This document shows, piece by piece, positions 7,406 through 15,305 of a stretch of DNA of 22,310 nucleotides (its first letter is position 1; each line of letters begins with the position of its first letter). The stretch is from JALZAH01 sp051000755 (GTDB lineage Bacteria; Actinomycetota; Acidimicrobiia; Acidimicrobiales; Palsa-688). The notes under the pieces are model-generated. The model was not told the origin of the DNA, searched no databases, and saw only the letters and a program-made list of their open reading frames with translations. A program made the translations under genes and the position numbers. The DNA lies in assembly GCA_051000755.1 (NCBI GenBank), contig JBPCNZ010000106.1, forward strand, positions 1 to 22,310, given 5' to 3'.

Positions 7406-8731
7406 CTAACCGTCCACCGGTTGCGGCGAGCCCCCCGCACCAGGCCGGGCCGCCGGCAGAGGCCCCCGGGCGGCCATGGCGGCGACGACGGTCGCCGCCA
7501 CCTCGAGGGTGTGGTCGATCTCGGCATCGCCGTGGGCCAGGCCCGGGAACGCCACCTCGTACGCCCCCGGAGCCAGGGCCACGCCGGCGGTGAGCATGCC
7601 GTGCATGAGCGCCGGATACCAGCCCTGCGATGCGGAGGCCCGAGCCCCGGCATAGTCGGTCACCGGCGAAGGCGAGAAGAACACGCCCACGAGCGGCCCC
7701 ACCACCGGCACCTGGGCGGGGATCCCGGCGCCGGCGAGGATCGACGCCAACCCGGCACCGAGGCGGGCGACCCGGGCGTTGAGCTCGGCGTAGTCGGACG
7801 GCGCCAGGTGGGAGAGAACGGTGAGGCCGGCGGCGGTGGCGAGGGGGTTCCCCGACAGGGTGCCGGCCTGGTAGACGGGACCGAGGGGGGCCAGGGCGGC
7901 CATCAGGTCCCCCCGGCCGCCGAAGGCGGCGAGGGGCAGGCCGCCACCGATGACCTTGCCGAAACACCACAGGTCGGGGCGGACCCCAAGCAGCTCGACC
8001 GCCCCGCCGCAGGCGACGCGGAAGCCGGTGATGACCTCGTCGAAGATCAGCAGAGCCCCGGCCCGGTCACAGGCGTCCCGGAGACCCTCGAGGAACCCGG
8101 GGACGGGCGGGACCAGGCCCATGTTGGCGGCCACCGGCTCGACGATGACGCAGGCCACATCGGGGCCGATCTCGGGGACGACGTTGTAGGGGACGACGAG
8201 GGTCTCGGCCACCGCCGCGGGGGGAACGCCCACCGACGCCGGGATCCCCAAGGTCGCCACCCCGCTGCCCCCCCCGGCCAGCAGACCGTCGCTGTGGCCG
8301 TGGTAGCAACCCTCGAAGACCACGATGCGGTTGCGCCCGGTGGCGCCGCGGGCCAGGCGCACGGCGGACATGGTCGCTTCGGTCCCGCTGGATACCAGGC
8401 GGGCCCACTCGCAGCCGTTGACCCGCCGGCAGATCTCCTCGGCCAGGAGCACCTCGCGTTCGGTGGGGGCACCGAACGTGGTCCCCTCCGCGGCCGCCTT
8501 CTTGATGGCGGACACCACCGCCGGGTGGGCATGGCCGAGGATGGAGGCGCCGTAGGACTGGACGTAGTCGAGATAGCGGGTGCCTTCCACGTCCCAGACG
8601 TAGGGACCCTGGCCCCGGGCCACGAAGTAGGGGTCGCCACCAACGGAGCGGAAGGCACGCACGGGTGAGTTCACCCCGCCGGGGGTGACCCTCTGGGCCC
8701 GGGCCCAGAGGGAGGCGTTGGTCTCAGCCAC
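7406..8731 (-). CDS. hemL: Glutamate-1-semialdehyde 2,1-aminomutase
   Basis: This enzyme converts glutamate-1-semialdehyde to 5-aminolevulinate using pyridoxal phosphate, the second step of the C5 pathway started by hemA in this window. Motifs are 'TPGGVNSPVRAF' (16-27), 'SSGTEATMSA' (114-123), 'IFDEVITGFR' (229-238) and the cofactor lysine K259 in 'CFGKVIGGGLP'. Length (441) is typical. Its GTG start overlaps the end of hemB by 8 bp, so the two are co-translated. It converges on the reductase gene with a 97-bp GC-rich gap in which I see no convincing terminator hairpin. Confidence 0.97.
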   Translation of the reverse strand: MAETNASLWARAQRVTPGGVNSPVRAFRSVGGDPYFVARGQGPYVWDVEGTRYLDYVQSYGASILGHAHPAVVSAIKKAAAEGTTFGAPTEREVLLAEEICRRVNGCEWARLVSSGTEATMSAVRLARGATGRNRIVVFEGCYHGHSDGLLAGGGSGVATLGIPASVGVPPAAVAETLVVPYNVVPEIGPDVACVIVEPVAANMGLVPPVPGFLEGLRDACDRAGALLIFDEVITGFRVACGGAVELLGVRPDLWCFGKVIGGGLPLAAFGGRGDLMAALAPLGPVYQAGTLSGNPLATAAGLTVLSHLAPSDYAELNARVARLGAGLASILAGAGIPAQVPVVGPLVGVFFSPSPVTDYAGARASASQGWYPALMHGMLTAGVALAPGAYEVAFPGLAHGDAEIDHTLEVAATVVAAMAARGPLPAARPGAGGSPQPVDG

Positions 8732-9725
8732 CGAAGCCGTCCAGGGTCTCGGCCAGCTCCGCGGCCAGATAGGTGAGGATGATGTCCGCCCCCGCTCGCT
8801 TGATGGCCGTGACGTGCTCGAGGGCGACGGCGGGACCGTCGATCCAGCCCCTCTCGGCGGCCGCCTTGATCATGGCGTACTCGCCACTCACGTGATAGGC
8901 GGCGAGGGGTACCTCGACCCGTCGGCGGGCGGCGGCGATGACGTCGAGATAGGCCAGGGCCGGCTTGACCATGACGATGTCGGCTCCCTCGGCGATGTCG
9001 AGGTCGATCTCGCGCAGGGACTCGCGCCGGTTGCGGACGTCCTGCTGGTAGGCCCGGCGGTCGCCCCCACCGGCGATGGTGACATCGACGGCGTCACGGA
9101 AGGGGCCATAGAGGGCGGACGCGTATTTGGCGGCGTAGGCCATGACGGCCACATCGGCGTGCCCGGCGCCGTCGAGTGCGGCCCGGATGGCCGCCACCTG
9201 GCCGTCCATCATCCCTGAGGGGGCGACGACGTCGGCACCGGCCGTGGCCTGAGCCTCCGCCACCTTGGCGTAAAGCTCGATGGTGAGGTCATTGTCCACC
9301 TCTCCCGTGGCCGTGAGGACCCCGCAGTGCCCGTGATCGGTGTACTCGTCGAGGCACAGGTCGGCGATGATGACCAGCGTGTCGCCGAGCGCGTCGCGCA
9401 CCCGCCGCAGAGCGACCTGGACGATCCCGTCGGGGTCCCAGGCACCGCTGCCGATGGCGTCCTTGGCGACCGGTACACCGAAGAGGACGAGGCCGGGAAC
9501 GCCGAGGCCGGCCAGGCGGTGGGCCTCTTTGACCAGGGACTCGACGCTGTGTTGGACCACGCCGGGGAGCGAGGCGATCGGGTGCGGTTCTTCGATGCCC
9601 TCCCGGACGAAGAGCGGGGCCAGCAGGTCGCTGGGCGCCAGGCGGGTCTCGGCGACCAGGTCACGCAGGCGGGGGGCGCGGCGCATCCTACGCATGCGGA
9701 GCGTGGGGAAGCTGTTGGGGGACAT
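8724..9725 (-). CDS. hemB: Delta-aminolevulinic acid dehydratase (porphobilinogen synthase)
   Basis: HemB condenses two 5-aminolevulinate molecules into porphobilinogen. Both active-site lysines are visible: K200 in 'YAAKYASALYGPFR' and K254 in 'VMVKPA', the Schiff-base lysine. The metal loop reads 'DLCLDEYTDHGHCG' with C124, D126 and C134, so two of the three zinc cysteines of the E. coli type are kept and the middle one is Asp; I believe this form is common in actinobacteria. The ATG at 9725 follows GGGAGG by 9 nt. The gene is 70 bp downstream of the DUF1003 gene and overlaps hemL by 8 bp. In other actinobacteria hemB usually follows hemD directly; here three genes lie between them. Confidence 0.98.
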   Translation of the reverse strand: MSPNSFPTLRMRRMRRAPRLRDLVAETRLAPSDLLAPLFVREGIEEPHPIASLPGVVQHSVESLVKEAHRLAGLGVPGLVLFGVPVAKDAIGSGAWDPDGIVQVALRRVRDALGDTLVIIADLCLDEYTDHGHCGVLTATGEVDNDLTIELYAKVAEAQATAGADVVAPSGMMDGQVAAIRAALDGAGHADVAVMAYAAKYASALYGPFRDAVDVTIAGGGDRRAYQQDVRNRRESLREIDLDIAEGADIVMVKPALAYLDVIAAARRRVEVPLAAYHVSGEYAMIKAAAERGWIDGPAVALEHVTAIKRAGADIILTYLAAELAETLDGFGG

Positions 9726-9795
9726 GGGGAATGGCCTCCCTGGGTGGGCCGTCCGGTGGGCTCGGGCTACCCATCCTCGCAGAGCGGGGTCTCTC

Positions 9796-10305
9796 TCAGG
9801 CGGCCGGCCCCGAGGCGCTGATGTCCTCGCCCCGCAGCTCGACCAGCAGATCGCGCAGGCCCTCGCGGAGCTCTTCTGAGGTCAGCGACCCCTCCACGGT
9901 GAGGCGCAGGGAGGCCAGCTCCCGGGCCAGGAAGTCGGTGTCGGCCTGGGTCCGGGCCGCGACCTCCCGGTCCCGCTCGATGTTGAGCCGGTCCCGGTCG
10001 TCCTGACGGTTCTGGGCCAGCAGGATGAGGGGGGCGGCATAAGCAGCCTGGGTGGAGAAGGCCAGGTTGAGGAGGATGAACGGATAGGGGTCCCAGTGGT
10101 GGATCAGCCCGACCACGTTCAGGATGATCCAGATGATGATGAGGATGGTCTGGCCCACGATGAACCGGGCAGTGCCCAGCAGGCGGGCCAGGCCTTCGGC
10201 GAAGCGGCCGAAGGCCTCGGCGTCGTAGGGGTTGGCCCGGCGGCCGGTGCCCCGGGGCGTCGACAGCGGGTTGGATGTGGTCACCTCGATCGGTACATCG
10301 GGCAT
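9796..10305 (-). CDS. DUF1003 family membrane protein
   Basis: A 169-residue protein with the DUF1003 hallmark: a basic/aromatic lead-in 'LLGTARFIVGQT', a first membrane helix (about 48-68), then 'DPYPFILLNLAFSTQAAYAAPLILLAQNRQ' (72-101, second helix) and a charged, probably coiled-coil tail (about 100-155, rich in Asp, Glu and Arg). The biochemical role of this family is not established; members are often annotated cyclic-nucleotide- or magnesium-related by context only. GGAGAG lies about 4 nt before the ATG. It is 46 bp downstream of tetR and 70 bp upstream of hemB, so it may be co-transcribed with both. Confidence 0.9.
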   Translation of the reverse strand: MPDVPIEVTTSNPLSTPRGTGRRANPYDAEAFGRFAEGLARLLGTARFIVGQTILIIIWIILNVVGLIHHWDPYPFILLNLAFSTQAAYAAPLILLAQNRQDDRDRLNIERDREVAARTQADTDFLARELASLRLTVEGSLTSEELREGLRDLLVELRGEDISASGPAA

Positions 10306-10351
10306 CGGTCTCTCCGGTTCTGCTGTCGGGACGCAGGGATGATCTCAGAGT

Positions 10352-11059
10352 TCAAGCCGCCACGGGTCGCAAACCCACCAGGTGGGCGTTGACGGCCATG
10401 ACCTGGCGCCAGAGGGATTGTGGTTGGCGGACGCCGCCCGTCAGGTGACCGAACAGGTCGAGGCTGATCAGCCCGAAGACCTGGCTCCAGGCCAGGACCC
10501 CGGCCACCAGGTGGTCGTCGTCGAGATCACCGAGCACCGGGCGCAGCCCGTCGAGGTTGCGGCCCAGGTCGGGGTCCGGCAGGGGACGGCGCACCGCCGG
10601 CGCCAGGCGCCCGGTGGCGGCGGCGTCGGCGATGATGCCGCCCAGCACCGCGGTGACGATGACGGCGCTGGCGATGGTCTCCTCCGGTGCCCGGTACCCG
10701 GGCACCGGGGACCCGTACACGAGGGCCCACTCGTGGGGGTGGTCGTGGCCCCAGGCCCAGATGGCGTCGGTCACCGCCATCCAGCGCCCCAGGTGGTCGT
10801 CCACCTCGACGGTGTCGTTGGCGACGGCCGCGGCGGCGCCGACCGCCTCGTAGCTGTCGATGATCAACGCCGTGAGCAGGTCGTCGCGACCGTTGAAGTA
10901 GCGGTACAGGCCGGAGGGGGCCATGTCCAGGCTTCGGGCCACCGCTCGCAGCGACAGGCTCGCTGCCCCTCTCTCGGCCAGCTGGCGACGGGCCGCGTCG
11001 AGGATCTCCCTGGTCAGCTCGGCCCGGACGCGGGCCCGGGCGGAGGTACCGGCGCTCAC
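10352..11059 (-). CDS. TetR/AcrR family transcriptional regulator
   Basis: A 235-residue one-component repressor. The N-terminal helix-turn-helix lies at about residues 36-57 ('LSLRAVARSLDMAPSGLYRYF'), followed by 'GRDDLLTALIIDSY'. The C-terminal ligand and dimer domain resembles the WHG-type TetR C-terminus ('HPHEWALVYGSPVPGY'). I start it at GTG 11059 because a TAGGCT box sits exactly 7 nt upstream, and because the extra residues of the longer frame to 11176 run through the divergent promoter. The operator-like repeats between it and the plus-strand DUF385 gene suggest that it represses that gene and itself. The inducer cannot be read from sequence. Confidence 0.9.
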   Translation of the reverse strand: MSAGTSARARVRAELTREILDAARRQLAERGAASLSLRAVARSLDMAPSGLYRYFNGRDDLLTALIIDSYEAVGAAAAVANDTVEVDDHLGRWMAVTDAIWAWGHDHPHEWALVYGSPVPGYRAPEETIASAVIVTAVLGGIIADAAATGRLAPAVRRPLPDPDLGRNLDGLRPVLGDLDDDHLVAGVLAWSQVFGLISLDLFGHLTGGVRQPQSLWRQVMAVNAHLVGLRPVAA

Positions 11060-11066
11060 GATCCCA

Positions 11067-11072
11067 AGCCTA
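11067..11072 (-). promoter_or_regulatory. -10 box for a leaderless tetR transcript
   Basis: TAGGCT on the minus strand ends 7 nt before the tetR GTG at 11059, with no Shine-Dalgarno sequence between them. The region 16-17 bp upstream, where a -35 box would be, coincides with the palindrome at 11082-11095, so a protein bound there would block this promoter. Confidence 0.5.
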
Positions 11073-11081
11073 CCGCGGGCA

Positions 11082-11144
11082 ATGTTCAAGAACATGATGG
11101 GTGGCTCTTGACCAGAACACTGTTCATTTCTATGATTGGTGTTC
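11082..11144. promoter_or_regulatory. Operator cluster: five TGTTC/GAACA half-sites between tetR and the DUF385 gene
   Basis: The palindrome ATGTTC-AA-GAACAT lies at 11082-11095. A second inverted pair, GAACA-C-TGTTC, lies at 11115-11125. A fifth half-site TGTTC lies at 11140-11144, immediately before the DUF385 ATG. The first covers the expected tetR -35 position, the second lies in the spacer of the plus-strand promoter and the last covers its start point. This is the layout expected of a TetR-type repressor controlling both divergent promoters; binding itself is inference. Confidence 0.65.
11108..11136 (+). promoter_or_regulatory. Near-consensus vegetative promoter of the DUF385 gene
   Basis: TTGACC (11108-11113) and TATGAT (11131-11136) are separated by exactly 17 bp. 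The predicted transcript start, about 7 nt past the -10 box, is at about 11143, within 2 nt of the ATG at 11145, so the message should be leaderless or nearly so. It is the best sigma-70-type promoter that I found in the window and its spacer holds an inverted repeat. Confidence 0.75.
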
Positions 11145-11612
11145 ATGACCCAACCTTCGTCCCCTTCGTCCCCCACCTACCAGGCCCCCGGGTGGTTCAC
11201 CCGCCACGTGTTCAACCGGGCCGTGGCCCGCCTGACCCGGTTGGGCATCAGCGTCTGGGGATCACGGGTCCTGGAGGTCAAGGGCCGCAGCAGCGGTCAG
11301 GCGCGGACCACGCCGGTCAACCTGCTGACCGTGGACGGATCCCAGTACCTGGTGGCGGCGCGGGGCACCACCCAGTGGGTGCGCAACGTCCGTGCCGCGG
11401 ACGGTCACCTGGCCCTGCTGCTGGGCCGCCGGCGCGAGGAGCGGGTGGCCACGGAGATCACCGGGGCGGAGGCGGTCCCGGTGCTGCGGGCCTACCTGCG
11501 CCGCTGGAAGGCAGAGGTGGGGACGTTCTTCGAGACCGGGCCCGATGCTACAGACGAGGAGTTGGCGGCCATCGTCGTCAACCATCCCGTCTTCGTGCTG
11601 GCGCCGGTCTGA
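11145..11612 (+). CDS. Nitroreductase family deazaflavin-dependent oxidoreductase (DUF385)
   Basis: A 155-residue single-domain protein of the split beta-barrel DUF385 family, whose characterised actinobacterial members (for example the mycobacterial Ddn group) use the deazaflavin F420. Family features are 'GWFTRHVFNRAVARLTRLG', 'LEVKGRSSGQARTTPVNLL' (residues 43-61), 'YLVAARGTTQWVRNVRAA' and the C-terminal 'NHPVFVLAPV'. Substrates vary widely (quinones, nitro compounds, fatty acids, xenobiotics), so none is assigned. The ATG at 11145 is chosen because it sits directly downstream of the promoter; a TTG at 11136 in the same frame would lie inside the -10 box. It is divergent from tetR and probably its target. 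It ends 6 bp from the convergent hemD gene. Confidence 0.85.
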   Translation: MTQPSSPSSPTYQAPGWFTRHVFNRAVARLTRLGISVWGSRVLEVKGRSSGQARTTPVNLLTVDGSQYLVAARGTTQWVRNVRAADGHLALLLGRRREERVATEITGAEAVPVLRAYLRRWKAEVGTFFETGPDATDEELAAIVVNHPVFVLAPV

Positions 11613-11618
11613 GGCGGC

Positions 11619-13076
11619 TCAGGTCAGGGCTGCGATGAGGGCATCGACCAGACCGGGGACGGTGTGGGTAGCCGCCACCGTGGCCACCGCCAGCCCTGCG
11701 TCCCGAGCGGTGGCGGCGGTGACCGGTCCGATGCAGGCCACGACGGGCGGCACGAGGGCGGCGCCGACCACGTCCAGATAGTTGGTCACGGTGGAGGAGG
11801 ATGTGAAGCAGATGGCGTCGGCGTCGGCGACCGCCGCCACCTGTTCCGGCGTGGCCTCAGCACGCACGGTGCGGTAGGCGTCGACGACGTCGACCTCCCA
11901 GCCGGCAGCGAGCAGCCCGTCGGCCAGCACGTCACGCCCCTCCGCGGCGCGGGGGATGAGCACCCGCCCTCCCGTTTGGGGACGGGGAGGCCAGACGGCC
12001 AGGAGGCCCTCGGCGATGGCCCGTTCGGGGCGCAGATCGGCGACCAGGTGGCGGGCGATGAGGGCGGCGGCGGTACCGGGCCCGACGACGGCGATCCCAC
12101 AACCGGCGAGGTCGCGACCATCGCGAAGCACCGCCGCCAGGCGGCCGACGGCGTTGGCCGAGGTGAACACCACCCAGTCGTAGCGACCGGCGGCGAGGTC
12201 AGCTCCAGCGCGAGCCAGGGCCGCCCCCCCATCGGCGGGATCGGCGACGGCGATGGTCGGGACCTCGACGACGCGCGCCCCGGCGGCCGCCAGGCGCCCC
12301 ACCAGCCCCGACGCCTGCTCCCGGGCCCGGGTCACCACCACCCGGCGACCGAGCAGCGGCCGTCGCTCGTACCAGGCCAGGTCCAGGCCGGCCACAGCAC
12401 CGATGATCATGGTCGCCGGCGGCTCGACGACGGCCTGGCCCAGGCCGGCGAGGGTGGTCCGGGTGGTGCTTTGCTCGGGGCGGGTACCCCACCGCACGGC
12501 GGTGACCGGCGTGGCTGGGCCCATCCCCCCGGCCATGAGTCGCCGGGCGATCTCAGCGCGGTGCGACACCCCCATGAGCACCACGACCGTCCCCCCGAGG
12601 GCGGCCAGGGCCGACCAGTCCGTCTCGGAGTCGAGGGCGTCACGGCGGTGGCCGGTGACCACGGTGAACGACGTGGACAACCCCCGGTGGGTGACGGGGA
12701 CGCCGGCGTAGGCGGCGACGGCCACCGCCGAGGTGATGCCGGGGACGACCTCGAAGTCCACGCCGGCGGCGGCCAGGGCGAGGGCCTCCTCGCCGCCCCG
12801 GCCGAACACGAACGGGTCGCCACCCTTGAGACGGACGACCGTGGCGTGGTCGGCGGCCAGGGCCACCAGCAGATCGTTGATGCTGTCCTGGCGGATGGGG
12901 CCGCCGGGAGCCTTGCCGACGTCGATGCGCCGGGTCGCCGGGGGGGCCAGGTCGAGCAGGGTGGCTTCGGCCAGGCGGTCATGGACGACGACATCGGCGC
13001 CGGCGAGGATCTCGGCGCCCCGCACCGTGAGCAGACCCGGATCGCCGGGACCGGCACCGACCAGGTACACCGTCAC
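11619..13076 (-). CDS. hemD: Fused uroporphyrinogen-III C-methyltransferase / uroporphyrinogen-III synthase
   Basis: Two enzymes in one 485-residue chain. Residues 1 to about 240 are the SAM-dependent methyltransferase that converts uroporphyrinogen III to precorrin-2 (CobA/SUMT): 'YLVGAGPGDPGLLTVRG' (4-20), 'RLKGGDPFVFGRGGEE' (82-97) and 'PVTHRG' (127-132). Residues about 243-485 are the synthase domain that cyclises hydroxymethylbilane with ring-D inversion: 'RRVVVTRAREQASGL' (244-258), 'WVVFTSANAV' and 'AICFTSSSTVTNYL'. This CobA-HemD fusion is usual in actinobacteria. The same protein thus makes the haem precursor and takes it into the sirohaem/cobalamin branch. The GTG start overlaps the hemC stop by 4 bp. 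Confidence 0.96.
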   Translation of the reverse strand: MTVYLVGAGPGDPGLLTVRGAEILAGADVVVHDRLAEATLLDLAPPATRRIDVGKAPGGPIRQDSINDLLVALAADHATVVRLKGGDPFVFGRGGEEALALAAAGVDFEVVPGITSAVAVAAYAGVPVTHRGLSTSFTVVTGHRRDALDSETDWSALAALGGTVVVLMGVSHRAEIARRLMAGGMGPATPVTAVRWGTRPEQSTTRTTLAGLGQAVVEPPATMIIGAVAGLDLAWYERRPLLGRRVVVTRAREQASGLVGRLAAAGARVVEVPTIAVADPADGGAALARAGADLAAGRYDWVVFTSANAVGRLAAVLRDGRDLAGCGIAVVGPGTAAALIARHLVADLRPERAIAEGLLAVWPPRPQTGGRVLIPRAAEGRDVLADGLLAAGWEVDVVDAYRTVRAEATPEQVAAVADADAICFTSSSTVTNYLDVVGAALVPPVVACIGPVTAATARDAGLAVATVAATHTVPGLVDALIAALT

Positions 13077-14002
13077 GCCGTCGTTCCGGTATCAGCGGCG
13101 ACCACGAACCCGGGCTCGAGCAGAGCGGCACCCCCCGCCTCGACGACCAGATGGTCGGCGACAGCAGCGCCGACGGCGCCGGGATTGGAGACCGGCCCCG
13201 TGCCGTGGCCCTTGAGCAGGATGCGCCCGTCGGTGGAGGCCACCATGGCCTCTACCGACACGGTGGCGCCGGTCACGGTGGCCCAGGCACCGACGGGCAG
13301 ATCGCAGCCGCTGCCCAACCGGGCCAGGAAGGCCCGCTCGGCGTCCACCGCCCGGTGGGCGACGGGATCGTCGATGGCGGCCACCAGGTCGGCCACCCGT
13401 TGGTCGCCGGCGCGGCCCTCCACGGCCATGGCTCCCTGCCCGACCTGGGGCAACAGGACCGAAGGGGCGAAGACGTGGCTGGCCCGGTCGGTCAGGCCCA
13501 GCCGGTCGAGGGCGGCGGCGGCCACCACCAGGGCGCCGCCGGGGGGGCAGCGGTCCAGGCGGGTGGCGATGTTGCCGCGGAGGCCGACGAAAGTCAGGTC
13601 GGGGCGCAACCAGGCCAGCTGGGCCCGGCGCCGGACCGACCCGGTGGCCACCACGGCACCGGGGCCGAGCTGGTCCCAGGCCTCCCCCACCATGGCGTCG
13701 CGCGGATCGCCTCGGGGCGGGACGGCGATCAGCTCCAGCCCGGGGGCGGTCAGCGACGGCAGGTCCTTGGCCGAGTGCACGGCCAGGTCGGCCCGCCCGT
13801 CGAGCACGGCAACCTGGACTTCCTTGACGAAGACCCCCTGGCCGCCGAGGTCGGTGATGGCCACGTCCTGGCGCCGGTCGCCGACGGTGTCGGTGACGAC
13901 CAGCTCGATGGCGAGAGCGGGGTCGGCCAGGCGCAGGAGGCGAGCCACCTCGGCCGCCTGCCAGCGGGCCAGGGGGCTGGCCCTGGTGGCCACGCGCAAC
14001 AC
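13073..14002 (-). CDS. hemC: Porphobilinogen deaminase (hydroxymethylbilane synthase)
   Basis: HemC joins four porphobilinogens into hydroxymethylbilane on a covalently bound dipyrromethane cofactor. The 309-residue protein starts with the typical 'LRVATRASPLARWQA'. It has the catalytic aspartate D80 in 'HSAKDLP', the arginine-rich 'TGSVRRRAQL' (120-129), 'LRGNIATRLD' (141-150) and the cofactor-attachment cysteine C233 in 'LGSGCDLPVGAW'. All key residues are present. The start is GTG 14002, followed directly by TTG; no strong ribosome-binding site precedes it. It lies 37 bp after hemA and overlaps hemD. Confidence 0.97.
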   Translation of the reverse strand: MLRVATRASPLARWQAAEVARLLRLADPALAIELVVTDTVGDRRQDVAITDLGGQGVFVKEVQVAVLDGRADLAVHSAKDLPSLTAPGLELIAVPPRGDPRDAMVGEAWDQLGPGAVVATGSVRRRAQLAWLRPDLTFVGLRGNIATRLDRCPPGGALVVAAAALDRLGLTDRASHVFAPSVLLPQVGQGAMAVEGRAGDQRVADLVAAIDDPVAHRAVDAERAFLARLGSGCDLPVGAWATVTGATVSVEAMVASTDGRILLKGHGTGPVSNPGAVGAAVADHLVVEAGGAALLEPGFVVAADTGTTA

Positions 14003-14039
14003 GTGGGCAGGAACTACCAGGCCCGGCGCCGTTGGGAGT

Positions 14040-15305
14040 TCATTCCAGGTCGAACAGGCGGCGCAGCGCGGCGGCCAGCTGTTCTCCCTGCGGGGCCCCG
14101 GCTGCGGCCTTGACGGTGACGGTCGGCTCGTGGAGGAGCTTGGCCACCAGGCCGCGCGTCAGGGACTCCACGGCCCGGCGCTGGTGGTCGTCGAGGCCGG
14201 CCAGCCGGACATCGAAGCGGGCCAGCTCGGCCACCCGGATGGTTTCCGCCTTCTCCCGCAGATCGACGACGACGGGGGCGGCCTGACGCTGGGCGGCGAC
14301 GGCGAAATACCGCTGGACCTCGTCGCCGATGATGCGCTCGGCCGCAGGTAGCTCACCTCGACGGCTGGCGACGGCTTGATCGGCGAACCCCTTGAGGTCG
14401 TCCATGTCGAGGAGGGTGACGCCGCTCAGCCGGCCGACCGCCGGCTCCACGTCGCGGGGCACGGCGATGTCGACGATCAGGAGGGGCCGACCGGCCCTGG
14501 CCGCGAGGACGGCCTCCATGGTCTCGACGTCGAGCAGGACCTCGGTCGACCCGGTCGACGTCAGCAGGACGTCGGCTCCTTCCAAGGCGTCAGGCAGCTC
14601 GTCCCACTGGACCGCCCGACCCCCGATGCGCCGGGCCAGGGCGGTCCCCCGGGACCAGGTGCGGTTGGCGACCAGCACGGGCCCGGCGGCGGGCACGGCG
14701 CTCATGGCGATGGCCATGGACTCGCCCATCTCGCCGGCGCCGACGACCAGCGTGCTCCGCCCGGCCAGCGAGCCCAGCCGGGCGGCAGCCATGGCCACAG
14801 CGGCCTGGGACAGCGACGTCGTACCCCGGGCGATCGCCGTCTCCGACCGCACCCGCTTTCCGACCTCGATGGCCTGGCGGAACAGGCCCGAGAGGATCGG
14901 ACCGGCGGCGGACTCGGACCGGGCCGCGTCCCACGAAGTCCGGACCTGATGGAGGACCTCGCCTTCGCCGAGCACGGCGGAATCGGCCCCGGCGGCGACG
15001 AGGAACAGGTGCCGGACGGCCTCGTCCTCGTGATAGGAGTACAGATGATCACCGAACGCCTCCGGTGGCGTCCCGCTCCACTCGGCCAGGAAGTTGCGGA
15101 TATCGCTCATGGCCCCGTGGAACCGGTTGGCCACGGCGTAGACCTCGGTGCGAGCACAGGTCGAGACGACCACCACCTCGCCCAGATGGTCGCGGCAGGC
15201 CAGATCGTGGAGCGCCTTGGGCAGCCGGGCGGGCTCGATCGTCATCCCCTCGAGGGTCTCGAGGGGGACCGTTCGGTTGTTCAGTCCAACGACGACGACA
15301 GACAC
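14040..15305 (-). CDS. hemA: Glutamyl-tRNA reductase
   Basis: HemA reduces glutamyl-tRNA(Glu) with NADPH to glutamate-1-semialdehyde, the first committed step of tetrapyrrole synthesis and usually its control point. From GTG 15305 the 421-residue protein begins 'SVVVVGLNNRTVPLE', the family N-terminus, with catalytic C50 in 'VVSTCARTEVYAV'. Next come 'LGEGEVLHQVR', the NADPH site 'VVGAGEMGES' and 'VDIAVPRDVEP'. The frame stays open to 15620, but the extra residues are the shadow of the upstream dehydrogenase gene and match no HemA sequence. The start lies 25 bp inside the end of that gene, so expression is likely coupled. An AAGGGAG lies about 12 nt upstream. Confidence 0.96.
   Translation of the reverse strand: MSVVVVGLNNRTVPLETLEGMTIEPARLPKALHDLACRDHLGEVVVVSTCARTEVYAVANRFHGAMSDIRNFLAEWSGTPPEAFGDHLYSYHEDEAVRHLFLVAAGADSAVLGEGEVLHQVRTSWDAARSESAAGPILSGLFRQAIEVGKRVRSETAIARGTTSLSQAAVAMAAARLGSLAGRSTLVVGAGEMGESMAIAMSAVPAAGPVLVANRTWSRGTALARRIGGRAVQWDELPDALEGADVLLTSTGSTEVLLDVETMEAVLAARAGRPLLIVDIAVPRDVEPAVGRLSGVTLLDMDDLKGFADQAVASRRGELPAAERIIGDEVQRYFAVAAQRQAAPVVVDLREKAETIRVAELARFDVRLAGLDDHQRRAVESLTRGLVAKLLHEPTVTVKAAAGAPQGEQLAAALRRLFDLE

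Noticed and set aside
8960..9360. HemB metal site as a defect
   Set aside because: The Asp in place of the middle Cys ('DLCLDEYT') is, to my knowledge, common in actinobacterial HemB, so it is not a sign of decay.
11060..11176. Longer tetR starting at 11176
   Set aside because: It would run through the divergent promoter and operator repeats and the added residues do not match the TetR family.
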